Assembly (NCBI RefSeq): GCF_003044185.1
Contig: NZ_PYYB01000003.1
Location: 186,001 to 250,000 of the forward strand
From: Paraconexibacter algicola
GTDB lineage: Bacteria; Actinomycetota; Thermoleophilia; Solirubrobacterales; Solirubrobacteraceae
Direction of reading: 5' to 3'
DNA: 64,000 nt
Shown: positions 16,094 through 25,486 of the stretch, one piece after another
Layout of the letters: each line of letters begins with the position of its first letter
Position numbering within the stretch: position 1 is the stretch's first letter
Position numbers and translations under genes: made by a program
Notes under the pieces: generated by a model
Database searches by the model: none
What the model saw: only the letters and a program-made list of their open reading frames with translations
Told to the model about the DNA's origin: nothing

Positions 16094-17803
16094 TCAGCGG
16101 CGCGGGCGCGCCTGGCGCAGCACGAATCGCCGCGTCGTCGTCGACGCCTGCCCGGACGCCGCGCCGCGCTGCAGGATCCGCACGTCGACCGCGAGCCGGC
16201 CGCGCCGGCGCAGCGCGGCGCGGGCGGCGGGCGGAAGCCGGAACGACAGGACCTGGGTCCGCAGCTCGCGGATGCGGTGCGGGCGCGCACCGAGGCTGAA
16301 GCTGCGCGCGCCGGCGCGTGCGAGCAGCCCGGTGCGCCCGCGGCAGTCCCCGGGACCGATGCAGCTGAGCGTCAGCCGCAGGACGTCGCCGCGGCCGGGC
16401 GTGCGGGCGAGCCGGCGGATCGCGACGGTCGCGGTCGCCGGCACGCCGTGGGCGTGGCCGTCGGGCGCGATCGCGTCCTGCGTCAGCTGCGGTCCGGTCG
16501 TCGGGGGCCCGGGCGGGCAGGTCGCGCCCGGCGCCGCGCGGGTGGTGAACGACCAGCGGTACGGGGCGCGCAGCCGCCCCCCGGCGTGGTCGCGCAGCCG
16601 CGTGGTGACCTCGGCGGTGTAGGTCGTGCACGGCGCGAGGTCCGCGGCGGGCCAGGCGAGGAACGTGTGCGCCCCGTCTCCGTAGCCGTAGGGCCCGGCC
16701 TTCGGGAAGCCCGGCTCCTGCGGGACGGGCCGCCCGCCCGGACCGAGCAGCCGGAAGCTGCCCGCGTCGACCGTGCCCTCCTGCAGCGCCGTGGAGATCG
16801 ACGCCAGGATGCGGTTCTCGGCGCCGCCGCCGGACGGCCCGGGTGCGGCGCGGACGGGATGCCAGGCGGTCGGCACGCCGGTCTCCCCCGGCTGCGGGTG
16901 CACGCCGACGACCTGCGGCGCCGGCGAGGTCCCGGTCGTGAGGGTCGTCCAGACCGCCTCGTAGTAGCCGGCGGCCGCCCGGGCGACGTCGAGCACGCCG
17001 CCCGAGCCCTCGACGTACTGCGCGGCGGCGGTCGGCATCGTGACCTTCACCCGCGGGTACTCGGCGGCGGTCCCGGCGCGCTCGGCGAGCGCCGCCGCGG
17101 TGATGATCGCGTGCCCGGAGCGGATGCCGTCCGCGGTGACGTCGTCGCGGCCGAGCGCCCGGTAGACCGCGAGCAGGTCGTCGACGGGCGGCGCGTAGCG
17201 CGGCACGCGCCGCAGGCGCCCGTGCTCGACCAGGCCGATGTTGTCGAGCGCGAACTCGGGCGTGTTGATGAACTGGCCGGGCGGCAACGCGGCGAGCTCG
17301 CCCGCTCCCGGCAGGCCGGTGGCGCTCAGCGCCGCGTAGCCCGGGTGCACGGGGCTCTCGCCGAAGTCCGCGAGCTTCGGCTCGAACAGCCAGTCCCAGC
17401 GCTCGTCCCCGATCCCGTGCGCGGCGGTGCCGAGCAGGTGCGCGACCTGCGCGGCGCACGGGCCCGCGGGCGCGGCCAGCGGGGCGCAGTCCGTGCGGGC
17501 GCCCAGCCGCCGCACGTACGCGCGCACGAACCGCTCCCAGTGGCTGACCTCGCCGTAGTCGCCGCCGGGCAGGCTGCTCGAGCCGTACCCGCCGTCGGGG
17601 TAGTGGGCGCCGGAGAGCAGCTCGTCGCGGTGAGCCTCGAGCAGCTGCCGCAGCGCCGGGGTGCGCACGAACGGGATCGCGGCCTCGGCCATGAAGGCGT
17701 GCGTGGTGACGCCCGAGGCGGCCGCGGGCCGCGGTGCCGCGGCGAGCGCGAGGACGCCGGTGAGCAGCACGGCGAGGGCGAGGACGGGCGAGGACAGGCG
17801 CAT
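16094..17803 (-). CDS. Secreted zinc-dependent phospholipase C-like protein with Ig-like domain
   Basis: The 569-residue preprotein has a signal peptide (VLALAVLLTGVLALAAA, then AASG). The mature part begins GVTTHAFMAEAA and includes SGAHYPDGGY, GEVSHWERF and LLGTAAHGIGDERWDW, an arrangement of His and Asp residues like the zinc-dependent phospholipase C family (PF00882) found in GPI-phospholipase D and bacterial relatives. Residues about 290-430 look like a bacterial Ig-like (SbsA type) domain starting VVGVHPQPGETGVP. The C-terminal part is a beta-rich Arg-tail domain with one Cys pair. Expected location is outside the cell, acting on a phospholipid or phosphate ester. Confidence 0.75.
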   Translation of the reverse strand: MRLSSPVLALAVLLTGVLALAAAPRPAAASGVTTHAFMAEAAIPFVRTPALRQLLEAHRDELLSGAHYPDGGYGSSSLPGGDYGEVSHWERFVRAYVRRLGARTDCAPLAAPAGPCAAQVAHLLGTAAHGIGDERWDWLFEPKLADFGESPVHPGYAALSATGLPGAGELAALPPGQFINTPEFALDNIGLVEHGRLRRVPRYAPPVDDLLAVYRALGRDDVTADGIRSGHAIITAAALAERAGTAAEYPRVKVTMPTAAAQYVEGSGGVLDVARAAAGYYEAVWTTLTTGTSPAPQVVGVHPQPGETGVPTAWHPVRAAPGPSGGGAENRILASISTALQEGTVDAGSFRLLGPGGRPVPQEPGFPKAGPYGYGDGAHTFLAWPAADLAPCTTYTAEVTTRLRDHAGGRLRAPYRWSFTTRAAPGATCPPGPPTTGPQLTQDAIAPDGHAHGVPATATVAIRRLARTPGRGDVLRLTLSCIGPGDCRGRTGLLARAGARSFSLGARPHRIRELRTQVLSFRLPPAARAALRRRGRLAVDVRILQRGAASGQASTTTRRFVLRQARPRR

Positions 17804-17861
17804 CTCGATCGCACGCTATCCGGTGCGCTGCGGGCGGTTGTGAAGGCGTAGGGTGCGCGCG

Positions 17862-18164
17862 ATGAGCGCACCGAACCCGTGCAGCCACTGCGGCCGCCCG
17901 CTGCGCCCCGCGCTGCGCGGCTACTGCCTGCGCTGCGTCACGACGCCCGCCCAACGCCGCCGGCTGGGTCGCCGTTCCGCGGAGACGCTGAACGCGGAGG
18001 GACCGCTCGCGCGAGCCGCGGACCTCGCGCTCGGCGCGGTCGGGATCGTGCTCGGACTCGTCGTGGTCGTCGCGCTCGGGCAGTGGCTCGGGTTCACCGT
18101 CGCGCTCGTCGCGCTCGTGGTGCTGGCGCTGCTGTTCGCGGTCGGCCTGATCGGCGTCGGCTGA
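17862..18164 (+). CDS. Small membrane protein with N-terminal zinc ribbon
   Basis: The 100-residue protein starts at ATG 17862, because TAGGGT (17849-17854) lies 7 nt upstream. The N-terminus holds two CxxC knuckles (CSHCGRPLRPALRGYCLRC), a minimal zinc ribbon. Then come about 25 basic residues and two adjacent hydrophobic stretches (LGAVGIVLGLVVVVALGQWLGF and VALVALVVLALLFAVGLIGV in part) that should form a helical hairpin in the membrane. No known family is recognised; similar zinc-ribbon membrane proteins are common and uncharacterised in actinobacteria. Confidence 0.75.
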   Translation: MSAPNPCSHCGRPLRPALRGYCLRCVTTPAQRRRLGRRSAETLNAEGPLARAADLALGAVGIVLGLVVVVALGQWLGFTVALVALVVLALLFAVGLIGVG

Positions 18165-18195
18165 GCCGAGCCGTCCGACCGGCGGGCGCGGCGCG

Positions 18196-18603
18196 TCAGC
18201 GGTCGGCGCGGAACGCCTGCCAGCCGAGCACGCGATCGACCGCGACCTCGATGACGACGCGCCGCGGGTTCTCGCGCGGCTGCTGGTAGCGGGCGGCGTA
18301 GCGCGCCTCCGCGTCGGCCACCGAGGCGGGGTCCTCGCGGACGACCGCCGGACCCTCGAGGGTCAGCCAGCGGCGCCCGTCGACCGAGCACAGCGCCACG
18401 CGCCCGGTGGCCCGCACGTTGCGGGCCTTCTGGCTCGTGCCGCTGCAGATGACGCGGGCGAGCCCCGCCGCCGGATCCCACGTGAACCCCGTCGGGGTCG
18501 CGTGGGGCGTCCCGTCGGCGCGCAGCGTCGTGCAGGTGCACAGGTGGCGTTCGGCGAGGAACGCGAGCGCGTCGTCGGTGAGGTCGGCAGCGGTGCTCGG
18601 CAC
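18196..18603 (-). CDS. PPOX-class (possibly F420-dependent) oxidoreductase
   Basis: The 135-residue protein with a GTG start has the split beta-barrel fold of pyridoxamine 5'-phosphate oxidase-like proteins: CTLRADGTPHATPTGFTWD-like opening strands, then KARNVRATGRVALCSVDG and WLTLEGPAVV, and the C-terminal strand RRVVIEVAVDRVLGWQA. In Thermoleophilia and other actinobacteria this short type often uses coenzyme F420; that is family knowledge, not seen directly. It lies 13 bp after the alcohol dehydrogenase gene on the same strand, so the two probably form an operon. Confidence 0.8.
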   Translation of the reverse strand: MPSTAADLTDDALAFLAERHLCTCTTLRADGTPHATPTGFTWDPAAGLARVICSGTSQKARNVRATGRVALCSVDGRRWLTLEGPAVVREDPASVADAEARYAARYQQPRENPRRVVIEVAVDRVLGWQAFRADR

Positions 18604-18616
18604 GGTCAGCGGTACG

Positions 18617-19657
18617 TCACAGGGTGGTCGTGTCGATCACGAACCGGTAGCGCACGTCGGACTTCATCACGCGCTCCCAGGCGTCGTTGATCTGCTCGGC
18701 GCCGATCGTCTCGATCTCCGCGGCGATGCCGTGCTCGGCGCAGAAGTCGAGCATCTCCTGGGTCTCGGCGATCCCGCCGATGCAGGAGCCCGCGAACGTG
18801 CGGCGCTGCAGCAGCAGCGGGAACACGGCGACCGGCATCGGCTCCGGCGGCGCGCCGACGTTGATCATCGCCCCGTCGGTCTTCAGCAGGTTGATGAACG
18901 CGGTCAGGTCGACCTTCGCGCTGACCGTGTTGATGATCAGGTCGAAGCGGTTGCGCAGCTCCTTGAACGTCGCGCGGTCGCTCGTGGCGTAGTACGCCTC
19001 CGCGCCCAGGCGCTTGCCGTCCTCCTGCTTGCTGAGCGTCTGCGACAGCACGGTCACGTGGGCGCCCATCGCGACCGCGATCTTCACCGCCAGGTGGCCG
19101 AGGCCGCCCATGCCGACGACCGCGACCTGCGAGCCGGGGCCGGCGCCCCAGTGGCGCAGCGGCGAGTACGTCGTGATCCCGGCGCACAGCAGCGGCGCGG
19201 CGACGTCGAGCTCGAGGCCGTCGGGGATGCGCACGACGAAGTCCTCGTCGACGACGACCTTCTGCGAGTAGCCGCCGCGGGTGACGGTGCCGTCGCGGTC
19301 CGTGGAGCCGTAGGTCTGGATGTTGCCCTCGACGCAGTACTGCTCGTCACCGCGCTCGCAGTACTCGCAGACGCGACAGGAGTTGACCATGCAGCCGACG
19401 CCGACCCGGTCGCCCTCCGCGTACTTCGTCACCTCCGCGCCGACCGCGGCGACGACGCCGGCGATCTCGTGGCCCGGCACGGCGGGCCGGGGCGCGGGGC
19501 CCCACTCGCCGCGCGTGTGGTGGATGTCCGAGTGGCAGATGCCGCAGTAGCGGATGTCGATGAGGACGTCCTTGGGGCCGACGTCGCGACGGTCGATGGT
19601 GAGCGGGACGAGCGGCTCGTCGGCCGCGTGCGCCCCGTAGGCGTTGACGCTGAGCAT
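18617..19657 (-). CDS. Zinc-dependent NAD(P)-linked alcohol dehydrogenase (MDR, cinnamyl/AdhC type)
   Basis: The 346-residue protein has the catalytic zinc site [15 protein letters not shown] and [12 protein letters not shown]. The structural zinc lobe has four Cys ([21 protein letters not shown]), and the Rossmann motif is [13 protein letters not shown]. The combination with [17 protein letters not shown] is typical of NADP-dependent YahK/AdhC-like aldehyde reductases that reduce a broad range of aldehydes. The start at ATG 19657 gives the family length; upstream sequence in frame is not protein-like. The PPOX-class gene follows 13 bp downstream. Confidence 0.92.
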   Translation of the reverse strand: MLSVNAYGAHAADEPLVPLTIDRRDVGPKDVLIDIRYCGICHSDIHHTRGEWGPAPRPAVPGHEIAGVVAAVGAEVTKYAEGDRVGVGCMVNSCRVCEYCERGDEQYCVEGNIQTYGSTDRDGTVTRGGYSQKVVVDEDFVVRIPDGLELDVAAPLLCAGITTYSPLRHWGAGPGSQVAVVGMGGLGHLAVKIAVAMGAHVTVLSQTLSKQEDGKRLGAEAYYATSDRATFKELRNRFDLIINTVSAKVDLTAFINLLKTDGAMINVGAPPEPMPVAVFPLLLQRRTFAGSCIGGIAETQEMLDFCAEHGIAAEIETIGAEQINDAWERVMKSDVRYRFVIDTTTL

Positions 19658-19744
19658 CCCTCTACCCAAGCAGACCGGCCACCTCGGCCCGTGAGGACGG
19701 GCGCTCGCGGAAGGAGCCGGGCGGCGCGCGCCGAATTTGCAGCG

Positions 19745-19903
19745 GTGTTCATAACCGCGCTGCTGCTGGTGCTGCTGGGCATCAACCTCACCTTCCTGGG
19801 CGTGCTGGGCATCCTGCACGTCCTGCGGCTCGACCCGCTCGACACGATGACCTACTTCGGGCTCGCCGAGCTCGACCGTCCGCGCGTGCCGCGCCGCCGC
19901 TGA
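19745..19903 (+). CDS. Possible single-pass membrane peptide (52 aa)
   Basis: A GTG at 19745 opens a short frame with a clear transmembrane helix ([20 protein letters not shown] in part) followed by [18 protein letters not shown] and a basic end. The composition is unlike the surrounding out-of-frame readings, which are Arg/Pro-rich, and it fits exactly between a divergent alcohol dehydrogenase gene and a convergent LVIVD gene. There is no clear Shine-Dalgarno or -10 hexamer. No family is recognised. Treat it as a candidate only. Confidence 0.4.
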   Translation: MFITALLLVLLGINLTFLGVLGILHVLRLDPLDTMTYFGLAELDRPRVPRRR

Positions 19904-19912
19904 GCCGCCCGC

Positions 19913-21685
19913 TCAGCCGCGGCCGCGGCAGGTGAGGAACCGCCGCGTCTGCCGCACCGCGGTGCCCGCCTTCGAGCGACCGGTGACCCGCACCGTCACG
20001 GTGCGGACGGGCTGGCCGCGCAGGTCGATCCGCGCGCGCAGCCGCCCGCGCGTGCGCGTGACGCGCGCGCGGCGACCGAGGTAGGTCACGTGTGCCGAGG
20101 CGTAGTGGCGGGGCAGCGTGATCGTCACGGTCCGCTGCGACACGCAGCGGGTGGGCGGCGGGTCGGCGGGCCAGGCGCGCTCGTCCAGGCGCAGGGCGTG
20201 GAAGCCGGAGGTCGCGTCGGTGTACCAGACCTCCCGCCGGACGGGATCGAACGCGGGCTGGCTGAGCGCGAGGTTGCCGGGCGTCGTCGCGGCGAGCCCC
20301 TCCCCGCCCTCGGGCGCCACGTAGTAGGCGACCTCGCGCGGGTTCTCCGGGTCGCGGACGTCGAACACGCGCAGTCCCGAGTTGATGAACGAGCAGGCCA
20401 CGATCACCGGGTCGACCTCGCGCGGCGCCGCGCAGTAGTGCGCGGCGTAGCCGAACGCGAGCGGCAGCGCGACGGGGTCGGCGAGGAGCTTCGCGCGGGT
20501 CTCGGGCATGTTCGCCTCCAGCCGCAGGTTCGAGGTGACGCGCGGCGCGCGCGGGTCCTCGATGTCGATCAGCCGCGCCGCGCCGGCCCGGTTCGCGACG
20601 GTCGGCGGGTTGAAGCGGAACGCGAACTCGTCGAACTCGAGCAGGTACCGGCGGCCGCGGATCGTCAGCGGCACGGTGTTCTGCGGGACCGACACGGTGT
20701 CCCAGGTGATGCGGCTGAGCTGGCGGACGGTCGGGTCCGGCCGGCGGTCCTGGACCTCGGACACGTCGAGGATCCCGAGGTTGCCGTTGATCGGGTCGGT
20801 GTGGAAGAGCGTGCGGCCGTCGTCGGAGAGGTTCAGCCCGTGCGAGTACAGGACGCCACGCCAGACCGTCCGCGGGACGCGCGGGTCGCGCACGTCGACC
20901 GCGATGACCTCGCCGCCGCCGCCCGCGATCCAGAACGTGTTGCCGTCCGGGGCGAAGCCGCTCTCGTGCCCGTACGCGGTCGGCATCTCGGCCAGCAGCC
21001 GCGGCCGGCGGCAGTCGGTGGCGACGTCGTAGATCGCCATCGACCCGGGGAGCGTGAGGCCGTTGCCGACGACCGCGGCGAGCAGGCCGCGCCGCGCGTT
21101 GAGGTTCAGCGACTCGTGCGGGGCGAGCATCGCGAGCGTGGTGAGCAGCGCGGTGCGCTTCGGCTGCTGCGGGTCGCTCATGTCGAGCACGACGACGCCC
21201 GGGGTCGGGCCGGCGGCCACCGAGACGACGTTGGCGGGCGCGGGCAGCGACGTGTCGTAGAAGGCGCACTCGTGCCCGGCGGGGTCGACGTAGCGCCAGG
21301 TGCGGAAGCCGCCGGCCGTCGGGTAGCGGCCGAGCGGGCTGACGTTGCAGGTGTAGCCGCGGGCGGCCTCCGGGGCGTCGAGGTCGGCGCGGGAGACGCG
21401 GCCCTGGATCTCGCCCTGCAGGGGCCGGGAGCCGGGACCGCAGTCGGCGCGCGGGACGGGCCGCAGCGGCGGCTCCGGCGCCCGGGTGGCCACGCCGAAG
21501 GACTGCACGACCTGCCCGCCGGTGAGCGACAGCAGCGCCTCGAGGTCGTTGGCCGGCAGCGTCGGTCCCTCGATCGCGGGCAGCGCGCGCCCGGGCAGGT
21601 GCGCGGCGGCGGGCACGGCGACCGCGCCGACGGTGACGGCGGCGGTGAGCACGGCGAGCGCGTGCCGGGTCCTGCACTGTCCCAC
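19913..21685 (-). CDS. Secreted LVIVD-repeat beta-propeller protein
   Basis: The 590-residue preprotein starts at GTG 21685, with AGGAGGAG just upstream and a signal peptide (AVLTAAVTVGAVAVPAAAH). Repeated strands of the type VVVLDMSDPQQPKR, VIAVDVRDPRVPRTVW, ARLIDIEDPRAPRV and LRVFDVRDPENPREV are LVIVD repeats, which build a beta-propeller. About six are visible between residues 150 and 460. A C-terminal 90-residue beta domain ends in a Cys-containing basic tail. LVIVD proteins are surface or secreted and of unknown activity. Its strong Shine-Dalgarno contrasts with many leaderless neighbours. Confidence 0.85.
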   Translation of the reverse strand: MGQCRTRHALAVLTAAVTVGAVAVPAAAHLPGRALPAIEGPTLPANDLEALLSLTGGQVVQSFGVATRAPEPPLRPVPRADCGPGSRPLQGEIQGRVSRADLDAPEAARGYTCNVSPLGRYPTAGGFRTWRYVDPAGHECAFYDTSLPAPANVVSVAAGPTPGVVVLDMSDPQQPKRTALLTTLAMLAPHESLNLNARRGLLAAVVGNGLTLPGSMAIYDVATDCRRPRLLAEMPTAYGHESGFAPDGNTFWIAGGGGEVIAVDVRDPRVPRTVWRGVLYSHGLNLSDDGRTLFHTDPINGNLGILDVSEVQDRRPDPTVRQLSRITWDTVSVPQNTVPLTIRGRRYLLEFDEFAFRFNPPTVANRAGAARLIDIEDPRAPRVTSNLRLEANMPETRAKLLADPVALPLAFGYAAHYCAAPREVDPVIVACSFINSGLRVFDVRDPENPREVAYYVAPEGGEGLAATTPGNLALSQPAFDPVRREVWYTDATSGFHALRLDERAWPADPPPTRCVSQRTVTITLPRHYASAHVTYLGRRARVTRTRGRLRARIDLRGQPVRTVTVRVTGRSKAGTAVRQTRRFLTCRGRG

Positions 21686-21760
21686 GAGGTCTCCTCCTGC
21701 TGGGGTGCGGCGACCGGCGCGAGCCTATCCGGCGCGACCGGACGGGTAGGGTCGGCGGCC

Positions 21761-22354
21761 GTGCTGGTCGCCGTGTGCGCAGACGTCCATCTGCACGTGA
21801 CGCGCCTGGCGCGGGTCGCGGCGCTCGCGCGCGAGGAGGGCGCCGAGGAGCTGTGGTGCCTGGGCGACGTCGTCGACGCGCTGCTCGGCGCGCCGCCCGC
21901 CGTCCTCGCCGACGCGGTCGCGCGAGCCACCGACCTGTGCGACCTCGTGCTCGCGGGCAACCACGAGCTGTGGGCGCTCCAGCGGGGCCTGTTCGACGCG
22001 GCGACCGCGGCGGCGGTGCAGGACTGGTCGGCGGTGGAGGAGCGTCACGGGGTCGGCCTCGTGCACGGCAGTCTCGACGACCCCTACCTGGAGTTCGTGA
22101 CCACGCCGCTGCAGGCGGGCCGGCTGCTGCGCGCCGCGCCCGGCTGGCTGGCGCTGCACGGGCACACGCACACGCGGCGGCTGTGGGCGGCGACCGACAC
22201 CGCGCCGCACGCGCGGAAGCTCGCGACCCGCGGCGTGGTCCGGGCCGGCGAGGAGCGGCTGCTCGCGTGCCCGGGGGCGCTCACGGGGTCGCGGCCGTCG
22301 TGGCTGCTGGTGGATCTCCGGGAGCGGACGCTCGAGTGGCGTCCGCTGCGCTGA
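21761..22354 (+). CDS. Metallophosphoesterase (calcineurin-like)
   Basis: The 197-residue protein starts at GTG 21761, preceded by TAGGGT 8 nt upstream. The metal-binding motifs are in order: CADVHLH (D-x-H), CLGDVVDAL (G-D), VLAGNHELWAL (GNHE) and LALHGHTHTRRLW (GHTH), a full set for a two-metal phosphoesterase of the YfcE/MJ0936 sort. Likely a soluble phosphodiesterase or phosphatase; substrate unknown. Its last 74 bp overlap the 3' end of the convergent histidine kinase gene, so both C-termini are read from opposite strands of the same segment. Confidence 0.88.
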   Translation: MLVAVCADVHLHVTRLARVAALAREEGAEELWCLGDVVDALLGAPPAVLADAVARATDLCDLVLAGNHELWALQRGLFDAATAAAVQDWSAVEERHGVGLVHGSLDDPYLEFVTTPLQAGRLLRAAPGWLALHGHTHTRRLWAATDTAPHARKLATRGVVRAGEERLLACPGALTGSRPSWLLVDLRERTLEWRPLR

Positions 22355-23759
22355 GCGCGCCGGGAGGTGCGTCCGGCGCCGCGGCCAGCGTGAGCACGAA
22401 GCGGGTGCCGGGACCGGTCGCGGGGTCCTCGATCCAGATCCGGCCGCCGTGGCGCTCGACGACCCGCCGGCAGACCGACAGGCCGATGCCGGACCCGTCG
22501 ATCTCGCGGCCGTGCAGGCGGCCGAAGGTCTCGAACACGGACTCGCGGTGCTCCTCCGCGATGCCGACGCCGTTGTCCTGGACGGCGAGCTCGACGCGGT
22601 CGCCGCGCCGGTGGCCTTCGACACGGACGACGAGCCGCCGCTGCGGGTCGGCGAACTTCACGGCGTTGGCGAGCAGGTTCTGCAGCACGAGCGCGAGCTG
22701 GCCGCGGTCGGCGAGCACGGCGGGCATCGCGGCGACCTCGATCCGTGACCGGGTGCCGTCGAGCCGGGCCTGCAGTCCGCCGAGCACCTCGTGCGTCAGC
22801 GCGGCCGGGTCGACGGGCGCGAGCTGCGGCTCCTCGCGTCCGGCGCGGGAGAACTCGAGCAGGTCGTCGATCATCCGCTGCATCCGCGCGGAGCCGTCGA
22901 CCGCCCAGTGGACGAACTCGCGGGCCTCGTCGTCCAGGCGGTCGCCGTGGCGGCGCTCGAGCAGCCCGAGGAACGAGGAGACGGTCCGCAGCGGCTCGGA
23001 CAGGTCGTGGGAGGCCACGTAGGCGAACCGCTGGAGGTCCTCGTTGGAGCGGGCGAGGTCGGCGGCGGCGGCGCGGGCGCGCTCCTCGGCGACGAGCGCG
23101 CGGTGCAGCGCCTGACGCTGGCGCAGCCGGGCCTCCTCGCTTTGCCGCCAGGCGACGATCGCGAACCCGCCGGCGGCGGCGACCGCCCCGGCGTGCACGG
23201 CCGCCCAGCGCCACGGGTGCTCGACGGCGCCGGGGTGGTTGTAGACGGTCTCGGGCGCGAGGCCGCCCATCAGGCCGTGGTGCAGCAGCACGTAGCCGGC
23301 GGCGATCCCGAAGGTCAGCCAGTCCTCGTAGAGCGTCAGCGCGACGATCATCACGAAGAAGTGGAAGTGCGCCTCGATGTAGCCGCCCGACAGGTGCACG
23401 GTCACCGCGGACGCGCTGATCAGGCCGAGCGCGACGAGCGCGGCCGCGGGCTTGCGGGCGGTGAGCACCCAGGTCGCGAGCGCCGCGGGTACGGCGACGA
23501 CGAGCGCCTCGACCGTCGCGTGCGCGAGGCCGACGCCCTGCACGAGGCCGAGCGCGAGCAGGGCGGGCACGTGCAGCCACAGCAGGGCGAGCAGCAGCCG
23601 GTGGCGGCGCGCGAACTCCTGCGGCGGCAGCGAGGACCCGGTCGGCAGGCCCGCCCGCAGCCGCGCCCGGGCGGACGGCGGGTCGGCGGGGGACGGTGAC
23701 GGGAGGGTCGCGGGGAGGTCCGGCATGGCACGGGCGGACGGGGTCCGTACGTGGCGCAT
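22281..23759 (-). CDS. Membrane sensor histidine kinase (CpxA/phytochrome-type HisKA)
   Basis: The protein has up to 492 residues; an internal ATG at 23726 is an equally good start (MPDLPATLP). The N-terminal half has four or five transmembrane segments (for example LLLALLWLHVPALLALGLVQ and HFHFFVMIVALTLYEDWLTF). The segment GGYIEAHFHFFVMI and LLHHGLMGGLAP resembles the membrane MASE-like sensor of other kinases. A coiled coil leads to HisKA with FAYVASHDLSEPLRTV (phospho-His), then HATPase_c with LLANAVKFA, DNGVGI and GSGIGLSVCRR. No response regulator is adjacent, so it is an orphan kinase. Its 3' end overlaps the phosphoesterase gene. Confidence 0.9.
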   Translation of the reverse strand: MRHVRTPSARAMPDLPATLPSPSPADPPSARARLRAGLPTGSSLPPQEFARRHRLLLALLWLHVPALLALGLVQGVGLAHATVEALVVAVPAALATWVLTARKPAAALVALGLISASAVTVHLSGGYIEAHFHFFVMIVALTLYEDWLTFGIAAGYVLLHHGLMGGLAPETVYNHPGAVEHPWRWAAVHAGAVAAAGGFAIVAWRQSEEARLRQRQALHRALVAEERARAAAADLARSNEDLQRFAYVASHDLSEPLRTVSSFLGLLERRHGDRLDDEAREFVHWAVDGSARMQRMIDDLLEFSRAGREEPQLAPVDPAALTHEVLGGLQARLDGTRSRIEVAAMPAVLADRGQLALVLQNLLANAVKFADPQRRLVVRVEGHRRGDRVELAVQDNGVGIAEEHRESVFETFGRLHGREIDGSGIGLSVCRRVVERHGGRIWIEDPATGPGTRFVLTLAAAPDAPPGALSAADATRASAPGDPPAATTAATP

Positions 23760-23804
23760 CGGCGCGAGCGGCGCCGGGCTTGACCCCCTCCGGGCGCCGG
23801 GCGC

Positions 23805-25460
23805 TCAGTCCAGTGGCAGTGTGGCGGTCACGGTCGTGCCGGCCGCCCCGGAGCGGATCCGCACCGCGCCGCCCGCCAGGGCGGCCCGCTCGCGCATGCC
23901 CGCCAGGCCGAAGCCGCCGGGCCGCTCGGCGACGCCGCCCACGCCGTCGTCGCCGACGGTGACGACGAGCCGGTCGTCGACGCGGTCGATGCCGAGCGTC
24001 ACGTGCGTGGCGCGCGCGTGCTTGGCGACGTTGCTGAGCGCCTCCTGCGCGATGCGGTAGGCGACCGTCTCGATCTCGGGCTCGATGCGCGCCTCCCCCA
24101 GCGACTCGGTGAGCGCGACCGCGAGGCCGTGGTCGGCGGCGGTGCGGTCCAGCAGCGTGCGCAGCGCGGCGACGAGTCCGAGCTCGTCCAGGGCGGCGGG
24201 CCGCAGGTCGCTGATGATCGCGCGCAGCGCCGCGATGTCCCCGTCGAGGCGGTCCATGGCGAGCGCCAGGACCTCGCGCGAGCGCTCCCCCTCGGTGCGG
24301 GACGCGGCGGTCAGCGCGAGCTTGAGCGACGCCATGCCCTGCAGCGTCTCGTCGTGGAGCTCGCGCGCCCACCGCGCGCGCTCGCGCTCGGCCCCGGCGA
24401 TGGTGTCGCGCAGGCGCTGCGCCTCGACGCTGCGGGCGGTCGCGACCGCGCTCGCCGCGCTCGCCGCGAACGACTGCAGGGCGCGCTCGTCGTCGCGGGC
24501 GAACGTCGCCGTGTCCCCCAGCCGGTCGAACGCGGCGAGCAGCCCGAAGGACCGGCCGCGGTGCACGAGCGGCACGAGCAGCGCGCTGCGCGCGTCGGCC
24601 ATCCCGAACGCGGCGGGGCTCACGCGCAGCCCGGTGCGCACGTCGTCGATGCGCACGGGCCGCCCGTCGCGGATGACCTGCCCGGAGGTGGAGCCCTCCA
24701 GCGGGATCGCCGCGTCCGGCGGGACGCGGGCGCTGCCGTCGCTGGCGGCGATCCGCAGGTCGGGCCCGTCCTGCAGCCAGATCAGCAGCGCGTCCGCGTC
24801 GACGAGCGCGCGGGCGCGCCGGGCGATCAGCTCCAGCAGCGCCTTGAGGTCGGTCTCGCCGCCGAGCGCGAGCGCGACGTCGATCGTCGCCTCCAGGCGG
24901 CCGACCGCGGCCTGCAGCGAGGCGCGCTGCTCGGCCGCCTCCCCGTAGAGCCTGGCGTTGTGGACCGCGACCGCGGCCCACTCGGCGAGGACGACGACCG
25001 CCTCGACGTCGTCCTCGTCGAAGTCGTCGGCCCCGGTCTTCTCGGTCAGGTAGAGGTTGCCCCACGCCTCGCCGCGGATGAGGATCGGCACGCCGAGGAA
25101 CGCGCGCATCGGCGGGTGGCCGGCGGGGAAGCCGAAGCTCCGCGGGTGCGCGGACACGTCGGCGAGGCGCAGCGGCTCGGGCCGGTCGATCAGCAGGCCG
25201 AGGATCCCCTGTCCGCGCGGGAGGTGCCCGATCGCCGCCTGCGTCTCGGCGCCGACCCCGGCGGTGACGAAGCGCGCGAGCGCGCGGCGGTCCTCGTCCA
25301 GGACGCCGATCGCCGCGTAGCGCGCCCCGGTCAGCTCGCGCGCGGTCGCGAGGATCCGCTCGAGCAGCGGCTCGAGCTCGAGCTCGGCGGTCAGCGACCG
25401 GCCGACCTCCAGGAGCCGGCCGAGCGCGGCCGCGCGGGCGTCGGGGCTGCGCGTGGGCAT
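23805..25460 (-). CDS. GAF-domain sensor histidine kinase (NarL-partner, DevS-like)
   Basis: The 551-residue soluble kinase starts at ATG 25460, 7 nt after TAGCCT (25468-25473). Two GAF domains are visible: residues about 15-170 (ARYAAIGVLDEDRRALARF, GVPILIRGEAWGNLYLTEKT) and about 195-345 (LLVPLVHRGRSFGLLAAFDR). A HisKA_3 domain has ARWARELHDETLQGMASLKL with the phospho-His, and HATPase_c shows EALSNVAKHARA and VGDDGVGG. This layout matches DevS/DosT-like kinases that sense redox or gases, though heme ligation cannot be judged. It lies 26 bp after cydC, and a NarL-type regulator lies beyond cydA, so together they probably control the cyd operon. Confidence 0.88.
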   Translation of the reverse strand: MPTRSPDARAAALGRLLEVGRSLTAELELEPLLERILATARELTGARYAAIGVLDEDRRALARFVTAGVGAETQAAIGHLPRGQGILGLLIDRPEPLRLADVSAHPRSFGFPAGHPPMRAFLGVPILIRGEAWGNLYLTEKTGADDFDEDDVEAVVVLAEWAAVAVHNARLYGEAAEQRASLQAAVGRLEATIDVALALGGETDLKALLELIARRARALVDADALLIWLQDGPDLRIAASDGSARVPPDAAIPLEGSTSGQVIRDGRPVRIDDVRTGLRVSPAAFGMADARSALLVPLVHRGRSFGLLAAFDRLGDTATFARDDERALQSFAASAASAVATARSVEAQRLRDTIAGAERERARWARELHDETLQGMASLKLALTAASRTEGERSREVLALAMDRLDGDIAALRAIISDLRPAALDELGLVAALRTLLDRTAADHGLAVALTESLGEARIEPEIETVAYRIAQEALSNVAKHARATHVTLGIDRVDDRLVVTVGDDGVGGVAERPGGFGLAGMRERAALAGGAVRIRSGAAGTTVTATLPLD

Positions 25461-25486
25461 CGCGGGCAGGCTACCCCGGCGGCGGG

